A stretch of DNA of 12,159 nucleotides. It comes from Flavobacteriales bacterium UBA5422 (lineage in GTDB: Bacteria; Bacteroidota; Bacteroidia; Flavobacteriales_D; Crocinitomicaceae). A program made the translations under genes and the position numbers. The notes beneath the pieces were generated by a model. The model saw nothing but the letters and a program-made list of their open reading frames with translations, ran no database searches and was not told the DNA's origin. Location of the stretch: the NCBI GenBank assembly GCA_002409405.1, contig DHNG01000011.1, positions 24,607 to 36,765 of the forward strand. The letters are read 5' to 3'. Each line of letters begins with the position of its first letter. Positions within the stretch are counted from its first letter, which is position 1. Positions 5,549-12,159 of this stretch are shown piece after piece.

Positions 5549-6895
5549 ATGGCAAAGATTGAAATAAGACTCCCGAAAATGGGAGAAAGTGTAACGGAAG
5601 CAACGATTACTAACTGGTTAAAAAATGTTGGTGACAGTGTAGAATTAGATGAACCATTGGTAGAAGTTGCTACGGATAAAGTAGACAATGAGTTGCCTTC
5701 TGAAGCACAGGGAGTACTAATCGAGCGTCTGTTCGAAGTTGATCAGGTTGCTCAGGTAGGTGACGTAATCGCAATCATCTCGACGGATGGTGCCGATACA
5801 CCTGCTCCTGCTGCACCTGCAAAAGAAGAAACACCGGTACAAGTTGCCGAGTCGATTGTTGCAAACGCCGTTCAGACAACTCAGGCAGTTGCAGCTACAA
5901 CAAACGGTTCCGGTAAATTTTACTCTCCATTGGTAAAAAGCATTGCACAAACTGAAAATATTTCCGGTCAGGAACTGGATGCCATCGCAGGAACAGGACA
6001 AGGAGGAAGAGTTACAAAAAAAGACATTCTTTCCTATCTGGAAAACAGAACATCAGGTGCAGTTCCGGTAACGGTTTCTGAAACACCTCGGGTGGAAGTG
6101 CCTGCGGCGAAAAAAGAAGCAGCTCCGGCACCTGCGGCGAGCGGATTCCTTGCAAACATCAAAGAACCGGTTGTTGTTCCGAATCCGGGAGACGAAATCA
6201 TTGAAATGGATCGTATGCGTAAGCTGATTGCTGAGCACATGATCATGTCTACACATGTTTCTCCGCACGTTACCTCTTATGTTGAGGCAGATGTAACTGA
6301 GATTGTTAACTGGAGAAATAAAGTAAAAGACGTATACAAAAAACGCGAAGGTGAAAACATCACGTTTACTCCGATCTTCATGGAAGCGATTGTGAAAGCG
6401 ATCAAGGATTTCCCGATGATCAATGTTTCTGTCAGTGGCACAAAAATCATTAAACGAAAAGACATCAACCTGGGAATGGCAACAGCTCTTCCTTCAGGAA
6501 ATTTAATTGTACCAGTGATCAAAAATGCGGATCAATTGAATTTGAACGGTCTGACGAAAGCAGTAAATGCACTTGCAAACAATGCAAGAAACAATACACT
6601 GAAACCAGAAGATATTCAAGGTGGAACCTATACTGTAACAAACGTTGGTACGTTTGGAAATGTAATGGGAACTCCGATCATCAATCAACCACAAGTTGCT
6701 ATCCTGGCATTGGGAGCTATCAGAAAAGTTCCTGCTGTCATTGAAACTCCACACGGAGATTTCATTGGGATACGACACAAAATGTTCCTCTCCCACTCGT
6801 ATGACCACCGGGTTGTTGACGGCGCATTGGGTGGCCAGTTCGTGAGAAGAGTTGCTGATTACCTTGAGCAATTCGATCCGAACAGAGAGTTTTAA
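5549..6895 (+). CDS. 2-oxoacid dehydrogenase complex dihydrolipoamide acyltransferase (E2)
   Basis: A 448-residue E2 with one lipoyl domain. It carries acyl groups from the decarboxylase E1 to CoA and forms the core of a cytoplasmic 2-oxoacid dehydrogenase complex. The lipoyl domain is residues 1-76, with the lipoyl-lysine Lys44 in EVATDKVDNE. An Ala/Pro-rich swinging linker spans about 77-124. The peripheral subunit-binding domain (125-167) contains YSPLVKSIA and GTGQGGRVTKKDI. A second linker rich in Ala, Pro and Val spans 168-214, and the catalytic domain about 216-448 has MDRMRKLIAEHM and the active site DHRVVDG with His420, Asp424 and Gly425. The chosen ATG begins the standard MAKIEIRLPKMGE; an upstream GTG at 5516 in the same frame would add 11 residues that match nothing and lies inside the promoter. 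Substrate choice (branched-chain versus pyruvate or 2-oxoglutarate) cannot be fixed by eye; the single lipoyl domain and Bacteroidota context lean to the branched-chain type. E1 and E3 are not in the window. Confidence 0.93.
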   Translation: MAKIEIRLPKMGESVTEATITNWLKNVGDSVELDEPLVEVATDKVDNELPSEAQGVLIERLFEVDQVAQVGDVIAIISTDGADTPAPAAPAKEETPVQVAESIVANAVQTTQAVAATTNGSGKFYSPLVKSIAQTENISGQELDAIAGTGQGGRVTKKDILSYLENRTSGAVPVTVSETPRVEVPAAKKEAAPAPAASGFLANIKEPVVVPNPGDEIIEMDRMRKLIAEHMIMSTHVSPHVTSYVEADVTEIVNWRNKVKDVYKKREGENITFTPIFMEAIVKAIKDFPMINVSVSGTKIIKRKDINLGMATALPSGNLIVPVIKNADQLNLNGLTKAVNALANNARNNTLKPEDIQGGTYTVTNVGTFGNVMGTPIINQPQVAILALGAIRKVPAVIETPHGDFIGIRHKMFLSHSYDHRVVDGALGGQFVRRVADYLEQFDPNREF

Positions 6896-6906
6896 ATTAT
6901 ATAGAT

Positions 6907-9216
6907 GTGAAAATTAAAAATATCCTATTCACTTTTAGCCTGATCCCATGGATCGGGCTTTCTCAATATACAGTTGAGGAGGTAAACGAGTTAGTTAAAA
7001 ATGCCTCTGAGCCCCAGTTGGTTGTTGAATCTTCCAGAATGCTACAGGAGGATTATTATTATTTCTCGGAAATCGTTGTTGACAAATTGCTGTCGCTCAA
7101 ACCGGAAAGTTCGAACTACAATTACAGAAAAGGGTTTATTGTATTGAATTCCCGGAATGATTTCGAAAAGGCACTGAAGTACCTCGAAATAGGGGCGAAA
7201 AGTGTGAAGAACAACTACGATATGTATTCCGCAAAGGAAACAAGTGCACCTTCAGATGTGTATTACCACCTGGGAAGATGTTACCATTTAAACGATCAAC
7301 CGGATAAAGCAATTGAATACTACAACCTGTTTATTCAAAACAGTTTGAAAAAATCCGAGTTGGTAGATAAAGCCAAATTGGGAATTACTCAATGTGATGT
7401 TGCAAAAAAAGCATTTGCGGCTCCTAAGAGTGCAAAAGTGAATAATATCAATGCTCCTGTAAATACCGTTTTTCCTGAATACTCCCCTGTTGTTTCGCTG
7501 GATGGAAAATCGCTGTACTTTACTGCACGAAAGCCATGGGAAGACAATGCGACAGAGCCATACCGCGACCCTAAATTGTATCAATATCCCGAAGACATCT
7601 ACGTAAGTGTGATGGAGGCAAACGGAACATGGAAAAATCCGAAACGATTGGAATTTTGTTACGAAAACATCAATGAGGCAACAATTGCCGTGAGTGTTGA
7701 TGAAAAGCGCATTTATACGTACCAGGATGTTTCAGGAGCAGGAGATATTTATTACTCGGATTTCCTGCGCAATCAGTTTCAAACACTGGAACAGTTATCC
7801 ATTCAGGGAATAAATACGGAATACTGGGAAACACACTGTACAGTTACTCCTGACGGAAGAAATATCTATTTTGTATCCGAGAGACCCGGAGGTCTGGGGG
7901 GAAGAGATATTTACCGCGTTGTAAAGATGGCAGACGGAAGATGGAGCGAACCGCAAAACCTGGGTCCAACTATCAACACACCGTATGATGAAGACTCTCC
8001 GTTCATTTCAATTGATAACAAAACCATGTACTTTTCGTCCAACGGACCAAACAGCATGGGAGGATTTGATATTTTCGTTGCAGTTCGGGATGACAATAAC
8101 CAATGGTCCACTCCGATCAATCTGGGATACCCGATCAACAGTACAGGTGATGACCTGTTTTATACCACAACTGTAAGTGGAAACAGAGGATACCTGTCTT
8201 CTTTCAGAAAAGGTGGAAAAGGAGAAAAGGACATCTATGAGATCGAAACAGATTACATGGGTGTTCAGAATGTCATTGTTTTAAACGGGAACATTCACAC
8301 AATCGGAGATACTCACCTTCCGGAAGATGCACACGTCATTCTCAAATGCAACAACTGTACAGAACCTGAAATCAGACTGAGTCTGCGTCCGCGGGACGGA
8401 GCATTTTTGACTTCTCTGGAGCATTGCAAAGATTATGAAATTGTTTTCATGAAAAATGGGCAGGAGATCCTCGCAACGGAACAATTCACCACTTCATGTA
8501 ACAAAGAATACCAGGAAATTTACAAAGAAGCTTATCTGGGTGATTACCTGTTGTCCGGTACTGTTACCGCTAAAGAATCAGGAGCACCGATCGCAAATGC
8601 AAAAGTTCAGATCATCAATAAAGAAGACAACGCTGTACTGGAAACATTGACAACAGATAACAATGGTGTATATACCAGTGCATTACTGAAAGCTAAGAAA
8701 TTCGGAGATCCGGTGAATTATGAATTGAAGTTCTCGTATCCGGAACACCTTTCGGTCACAAGTCAGGTTGCTGAAACATTAGGGAAAAATCCAACGATAA
8801 AAAGAGACATTCAACTTGAAAAAGTGGAGGTTGGTAAAGACCTGAATGACATGATTACCATTCACCCGATTTATTTTGATCTGGACAAATCGGATATTCG
8901 TCCGGATGCACAAATCGAGCTGGATAAAATCGTTAAAATCATGAACGACAATCCGACGTTAACCATTGAACTTGGTTCACACACGGACTGTCGTGCAACG
9001 ATGCAATATAACTTGTCGCTTTCTGATCGCAGAGCAAAATCGTCGGCCAATTATATCAAAAAGAGAATCACCAACCCTGCACGTATTTACGGAAAAGGAT
9101 ATGGTGAGACAAAACTGGTAAATGACTGTGGGTGTGAAGGAGATCGTGTTTCTGACTGTACGGAAGAACAACATCAGGAAAATCGTCGAACTGAATTTAG
9201 AATCGTCAAAAAATAA
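6907..9216 (+). CDS. OmpA-family envelope protein with TPR, PD40 propeller, beta-sandwich and peptidoglycan-binding domains
   Basis: A 769-residue exported protein starting with GTG at 6907 (the ATG at 6905 is followed at once by TGA). Signal peptide about 1-20, no lipobox cysteine. Helical TPR-like repeats span about 35-170 (YYHLGRCYHLNDQPDKAIEY). PD40/WD40-like propeller blades span about 189-449: PEYSPVVSLDGKSLYF, NEATIAVSVDEKRIY, THCTVTPDGRNIYF, DSPFISIDNKTMYFSS, each ending near an F/Y-DI-Y/F strand such as GGRDIY and GGFDIF. A region with Cys481, Cys484, Cys507 and Cys531 follows, then a carboxypeptidase-regulatory/CNA-B-like sandwich (about 549-637, LSGTVTAKESGAPIANAKV). The OmpA C-terminal domain (650-769) has IYFDLDKSDIRPDA and the diaminopimelate-binding Asp694 (GSHTD) and Arg709 (LSDRRA), so it should anchor to peptidoglycan. 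The overall order resembles the T9SS accessory protein PorE, but PorE is a lipoprotein and Bacteroidota have many such paralogues, so T9SS function is only possible. It is 11 nt after the E2 gene and is probably co-transcribed with it. Confidence 0.9.
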   Translation: MKIKNILFTFSLIPWIGLSQYTVEEVNELVKNASEPQLVVESSRMLQEDYYYFSEIVVDKLLSLKPESSNYNYRKGFIVLNSRNDFEKALKYLEIGAKSVKNNYDMYSAKETSAPSDVYYHLGRCYHLNDQPDKAIEYYNLFIQNSLKKSELVDKAKLGITQCDVAKKAFAAPKSAKVNNINAPVNTVFPEYSPVVSLDGKSLYFTARKPWEDNATEPYRDPKLYQYPEDIYVSVMEANGTWKNPKRLEFCYENINEATIAVSVDEKRIYTYQDVSGAGDIYYSDFLRNQFQTLEQLSIQGINTEYWETHCTVTPDGRNIYFVSERPGGLGGRDIYRVVKMADGRWSEPQNLGPTINTPYDEDSPFISIDNKTMYFSSNGPNSMGGFDIFVAVRDDNNQWSTPINLGYPINSTGDDLFYTTTVSGNRGYLSSFRKGGKGEKDIYEIETDYMGVQNVIVLNGNIHTIGDTHLPEDAHVILKCNNCTEPEIRLSLRPRDGAFLTSLEHCKDYEIVFMKNGQEILATEQFTTSCNKEYQEIYKEAYLGDYLLSGTVTAKESGAPIANAKVQIINKEDNAVLETLTTDNNGVYTSALLKAKKFGDPVNYELKFSYPEHLSVTSQVAETLGKNPTIKRDIQLEKVEVGKDLNDMITIHPIYFDLDKSDIRPDAQIELDKIVKIMNDNPTLTIELGSHTDCRATMQYNLSLSDRRAKSSANYIKKRITNPARIYGKGYGETKLVNDCGCEGDRVSDCTEEQHQENRRTEFRIVKK

Positions 9217-9309
9217 ACGTATTTTTGCTTCTATATAACTATTATTCACTGATTAATGTAACCTTTATTTTTTTTTATCGTTGAACCCACTATATAAATT
9301 TCATTTGTT

Positions 9310-11409
9310 ATGAAAAACTCACTGGTAATAACCCTATTCCTGATCATCTCACAACTTTCCTTTTCTCAAACGACTCCCTGGACAGAAGCAGGTGTCCGGG
9401 AGATTGCAAAAAACGGATCAGAGCACTCCATTCTGACCAATTCTTCCATGCTGACTCAGGAAGGATACCTCTATTACGCTGAAATTTTAGCGGATCGTTT
9501 GCTGGAATTAAAGCCAAATAGTCCGAATTACAATTATAGAAAAGGATTCCTCACGCTTGAGTTGAGAAGAGATTATCTTGCTGCAATACCACATTTGGAA
9601 ATCGCGACAAAAGATGTAAATCCGAATTTTGACATGTATTCCGTGAAAGAAACAAGCGCCCCAACAGATGCTTACTATCACCTGGCACGCTGTTATCACT
9701 ACAATGAACAATTGGACCTTGCAAGAGATAATTACCAGAATTTCATCAATACATCACGGAAAAAATCAGAGTTGATTACTGAATCTCAATTAAAATTAAA
9801 GCAAATTGAAGTTGCCCGGCAACTCATCCAAAATCCGGTTAATTGCACCTTAAAAAACCTGGGAAGTAACGTCAACACAAAATATGCGGACTATAGTTCC
9901 GTTATCTCTTTTGACGGTTCATCTTTGTACTTAACTTCCAGAAGACCTTGGGAAAATGGAAAAGCAGACGGATTTGTAGACCCGAAAACAGATCTTTACC
10001 AAGAAGATGTATATGTTAGTTACCTGGAAGTTGATAATACATGGACTGAGCCAATGCTGCTGGATTTTTGCCTGCCAGAGAGAAACGAAGCAACTATTGC
10101 CATCAGTACAGATGAAAAGCGGGTTTATTTATACGAAGATCAGACTGGTAACGGAGATATTTATTATTCCGATTTTTACAACAATAAATTCAATGATATC
10201 AAATTGTTGGAAAACAGTAAAATCAATACAGAATATTGGGAAACGCATGCCATTGTTTCTCCGGACGGGGAACTGTTGATTTTTGCATCAGACAGACCAG
10301 GAGGATATGGTGGACGTGATTTATATTTTTCTAAGAAGACCGCAAACGGGTGGTCTGATCCGGTGAATATGGGACCAAACATCAATGGTTCGAAAGATGA
10401 TGATGCACCTTTTATTTCGGTTGACAACAAACAATTGTACTTCGGAACGAATGATGAACGTTCAATGGGAGGTTTTGACATTATGTATTCGGAAATTCAG
10501 GGAGGAAACTGGAGTGCTGCAAAAAATCTTGGCTACCCGTTTAACTCTACCAACGACGATTTATTCTACACAACAACTGTAGACGGACTAACAGGATACA
10601 TTACTTCTTACCGTCCGGACGGATATGGTGAAAAAGACATCTATGAAGTAAAGAACAACTTCCTGGGAGTTAAATCACATACCGTGTTAAAAGGAGAAGT
10701 CGTAACAACAGACGGATCACTCTTGCCTGACAACATGATTTTCATGGCGAAAGTAAACTGCCTGGATTGTGAAACAGGACCGATCAATCACATTTTATAT
10801 ACCAGAAACAGAGACGGTAGATTTGTGACAGGGCTGCAACCTTGTAAAACGTATACATTAGCATACTACGATGCAGCAGATGAAAAATTAATGGGTGAAG
10901 AAACATTTAAAACGGATTGTTCGGATGAGTACAGAGAAGTTATCAAGCGTTTGGTGATCGATCCTGTTAATCGTGTGGTGGTATTCCCGAAAGATTCTGT
11001 TGAAGTGATTCCGGATGTCGTTGTAACCGATTACAAAAACATTGAGTTGAAACATTATTTTGACTACAATAAAAACAAACTGACTGTGAAGAAGGGAGAA
11101 TTGAAGGATTTTGTAAAGGAAATCAAACAACAATTGGCTGACGGACGTAAAAAAGTAACGATTACCATCGAATCTTCTGCTTCTTATGTACCAACTAAAA
11201 CATTTAATTCCAATGACGAACTGGCAAAAGTACGGGGAGATAATATGAAATATGACTTGCTTGATTACTTTGAAAGTGACAAAGAAACAGCAGGAAAAGT
11301 GGTTGTAGTTGTTACAAAAGCAATTGTTCAGGGACCTGCATATGAGCATGACGGTAAAAATCGTGAGAAGTACCGACCATACCAGTACGTATTCCTTAAA
11401 ACAGAATAA
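9310..11409 (+). CDS. tandem paralogue of the OmpA-family protein, with a degenerate OmpA-like C-terminus
   Basis: A 699-residue exported protein, clearly a duplicate of its upstream neighbour: shared blocks include INTEYWETH, MYS-KETSAP-D-YYHL and DDLFYTTTV at matching places. Signal peptide about 1-20 ending FSQ, no lipobox; TPR-like region about 38-165; PD40 blades about 195-450 (YSSVISFDGSSLYLTS, NEATIAISTDEKRVY, HAIVSPDGELLIFAS, APFISVDNKQLYF, GGFDIM). A four-cysteine domain (Cys484, Cys487, Cys512, Cys537) is conserved. It lacks the neighbour's second beta-sandwich of about 85 residues; a 40-residue linker leads to an OmpA-like domain (578-699, HYFDYNKNKLTVKKGEL). There the peptidoglycan-binding Asp is missing: IESSASYVPT has Tyr626 at that place, although an LAKVR arginine (Arg642) remains. 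It probably does not bind peptidoglycan in the usual way. It starts 93 bp after its paralogue and may have its own promoter, though I found no good match. It ends at a strong terminator. The pair may form a complex (inference). Confidence 0.88.
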   Translation: MKNSLVITLFLIISQLSFSQTTPWTEAGVREIAKNGSEHSILTNSSMLTQEGYLYYAEILADRLLELKPNSPNYNYRKGFLTLELRRDYLAAIPHLEIATKDVNPNFDMYSVKETSAPTDAYYHLARCYHYNEQLDLARDNYQNFINTSRKKSELITESQLKLKQIEVARQLIQNPVNCTLKNLGSNVNTKYADYSSVISFDGSSLYLTSRRPWENGKADGFVDPKTDLYQEDVYVSYLEVDNTWTEPMLLDFCLPERNEATIAISTDEKRVYLYEDQTGNGDIYYSDFYNNKFNDIKLLENSKINTEYWETHAIVSPDGELLIFASDRPGGYGGRDLYFSKKTANGWSDPVNMGPNINGSKDDDAPFISVDNKQLYFGTNDERSMGGFDIMYSEIQGGNWSAAKNLGYPFNSTNDDLFYTTTVDGLTGYITSYRPDGYGEKDIYEVKNNFLGVKSHTVLKGEVVTTDGSLLPDNMIFMAKVNCLDCETGPINHILYTRNRDGRFVTGLQPCKTYTLAYYDAADEKLMGEETFKTDCSDEYREVIKRLVIDPVNRVVVFPKDSVEVIPDVVVTDYKNIELKHYFDYNKNKLTVKKGELKDFVKEIKQQLADGRKKVTITIESSASYVPTKTFNSNDELAKVRGDNMKYDLLDYFESDKETAGKVVVVVTKAIVQGPAYEHDGKNREKYRPYQYVFLKTE

Positions 11410-11428
11410 AAAACACTTCAGATAATTG

Positions 11429-11460
11429 AAAATGCCGGGTTCATGAGATCCGGCATTTTT
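11429..11460 (+). terminator. Rho-independent terminator after the OmpA paralogue pair
   Basis: AAAATGCCGG (11429-11438) and CCGGCATTTT (11450-11459) form a perfect 10-bp stem around an 11-nt loop, and a further T run follows (to 11460, then GTTTTC). It lies 20 bp after the stop at 11409. The A/T ends of the stem make it partly bidirectional, but there is no minus-strand gene that would use it. Confidence 0.9.
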
Positions 11461-11469
11461 GTTTTCATA

Positions 11470-11540
11470 AAATGACACTTGTCGAAAAAAGGTTATCAAA
11501 ATTCGGTTGTCTATAAATCAATGGGAGTTTGTTGTCATTT
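11470..11540. repeat. inverted repeat and TTGTC repeats upstream of fabI
   Basis: AAATGACA (11470-11477) is inverted as TGTCATTT (11533-11540), 55 nt away. The first arm also starts a short palindrome, GACA-CT-TGTC (11474-11483). The pentamer TTGTC occurs three times, at 11479, 11507 and 11532, the last on the promoter -33 element. This could be an operator region for fabI; arms this short in A/T-rich DNA may also arise by chance. Confidence 0.3.
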
Positions 11541-11563
11541 ATTCAATCATTCTCTTACCTTTG
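11532..11563 (+). promoter_or_regulatory. fabI promoter
   Basis: TTG (11532-11534), 21 nt, then TACCTTTG (11556-11563) is a perfect Bacteroidota promoter match. The -7 element ends 16 nt before the fabI ATG, predicting a leader of only about 10 nt with no ribosome-binding sequence. One arm of an inverted repeat (11533-11540) overlaps the -33 element. Confidence 0.75.
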
Positions 11564-11579
11564 TGTCAAAGCATTTAGT

Positions 11580-12159
11580 ATGTCAAATAATTTATTGAAA
11601 GGAAAAAGAGGAATTATTTTCGGAGCATTGAACGAACATTCAATTGCATGGAAAGTTGCAGAGCGCGCACATGAAGAAGGTGCTGAATTTATCTTAACGA
11701 ATGCACCCATTGCTATGCGAATGGGGGAAATCAATGCATTGGCTGAGAAAACAGGAAGTAAAATTATTCCTGCAGATGCAACGTCTGTTGAAGACCTGGA
11801 AAAATTGATTGCTGAGTCAATGGAAATACTGGGTGGAAAACTGGATTTCATCCTCCACTCTATCGGAATGTCGGTGAATGTCCGAAAAGGAAATCATTAT
11901 ACCAATGAAAATTACGATTACACGGTGAAAGGATTTGATGTTTCCGCGTTATCGTTTCATAAATTGTTGCAGTCAGCAATGAAGCTGGATGCGATGAGTG
12001 ACTGGGGTTCTGTTGTTGCATTGACGTATATCGCTGCACAACGTATTTTCCCTGATTACAATGACATGGCAGACAACAAGTCCTATCTGGAATCCATTGC
12101 AAGAAGTTTCGGATACCATTACGGTCTGGCGAAAAAAGTACGTGTCAATACAATCTCAC
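11580..12159 (+). CDS. fabI: enoyl-[acyl-carrier-protein] reductase FabI, N-terminal part (cut by window edge)
   Basis: The first 193 codons of an SDR-family enoyl-ACP reductase; the open frame runs off the right edge. FabI carries out the last step of each fatty-acid elongation round, reducing trans-2-enoyl-ACP with NADH in the cytoplasm, and is the classic triclosan target. The N-terminal nucleotide-binding segment is GKRGIIFGALNEHSIAW (8-24), where the wide loop typical of FabI replaces the usual SDR TGxxxGIG. LDFILHSIGMS (88-98) is the central strand. The catalytic residues are Tyr150 (LTYIAAQ), Tyr160 and Lys167 in the Y-x6-K motif (PDYNDMADNK), followed by KKVRVNTIS at the edge, where the family normally continues into the substrate-binding loop. 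All expected residues in the visible part are present. The ATG at 11580 lies just after a perfect promoter. The gene stands alone here behind a strong terminator. Confidence 0.93.
   Translation, partial: MSNNLLKGKRGIIFGALNEHSIAWKVAERAHEEGAEFILTNAPIAMRMGEINALAEKTGSKIIPADATSVEDLEKLIAESMEILGGKLDFILHSIGMSVNVRKGNHYTNENYDYTVKGFDVSALSFHKLLQSAMKLDAMSDWGSVVALTYIAAQRIFPDYNDMADNKSYLESIARSFGYHYGLAKKVRVNTIS

Noticed and set aside
5800..6150. Ala/Pro-rich repeated codons in the E2 gene as a DNA repeat
   Set aside because: They encode the flexible linkers normal for E2 proteins; no exact long repeat unit is present.
6503..6871. 122-residue minus-strand frame opposite the E2 catalytic domain
   Set aside because: Fully inside a strongly conserved gene on the other strand; composition (Ser, Cys, Ile rich) is typical of antisense and no family is visible.
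9220..9276. TATTTTTG (9220-9227) and a run of nine T (9268-9276) between the two OmpA genes
   Set aside because: The TATTTTTG has no TTG at a suitable distance upstream, and the T run has no stable hairpin before it, so neither a promoter nor a terminator can be supported.
10888..11499. 203-residue open frame on the minus strand opposite the second OmpA gene
   Set aside because: It is a shadow: rich in Phe, Cys, Ile and Tyr as expected from antisense of A/T-rich coding sequence, with no recognisable domain, and it crosses the terminator.

Overview
The window looks like chromosomal DNA of a Bacteroidota bacterium, most probably a Flavobacteriia-type relative. The reasons are: a secreted protein ending in a type IX secretion (T9SS) sorting domain; two large outer-envelope OmpA-family proteins with the TPR / PD40-propeller layout typical of the phylum; no Shine-Dalgarno sequences before the genes; and five matches to the phylum's promoter pattern (TTG, 19-22 nt, TAnnTTTG). 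The FabI and MiaE proteins also read like Bacteroidota family members. I saw no rRNA, tRNA, CRISPR array, insertion sequence or phage gene. Most of the window is ordinary chromosome with some accessory envelope genes.

Layout. Positions 1-133 (minus) hold the start of miaE, a tRNA hydroxylase cut by the window edge. A small two-helix membrane protein follows at 249-443 (plus). It converges on a minus-strand pair: a 107-residue secreted protein (2072-2395) and, 12 bp after it, a 515-residue T9SS cargo with an apparent CUB-like domain (512-2059). The pair has a strong promoter match upstream (2431-2462) and a hairpin terminator downstream (434-472). A glutamine amidotransferase, pabA/trpG type (2488-3048, minus, GTG start), is divergent from ridA (3113-3493, plus). 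The pabA promoter fills the short gap between them. ridA is followed after 27 bp by a 652-residue fusion of a GT2 glycosyltransferase with a membrane/Rossmann module and an internally shortened phosphoglycosyl-transferase domain (3521-5479).

The second half starts with a promoter at 5487-5516 that drives a complete 2-oxoacid dehydrogenase E2 acyltransferase (5549-6895). Eleven bases later comes the first OmpA-family protein (6907-9216), then its tandem paralogue (9310-11409), which ends in a clear rho-independent terminator (11429-11460). After an intergenic region with its own promoter, fabI (from 11580) runs off the right edge.

How the genes fit together. The two OmpA paralogues, the T9SS cargo and the glycosyltransferase fusion all point to building or decorating the cell envelope. 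FabI supplies fatty acids for membrane lipids, and an E2 of this type may supply branched-chain acyl-CoA primers (inference). The features most worth a second look are the paralogue pair, in which one OmpA domain has lost its peptidoglycan-binding aspartate, and the GT2 fusion whose phosphoglycosyl-transferase part lacks its catalytic core.
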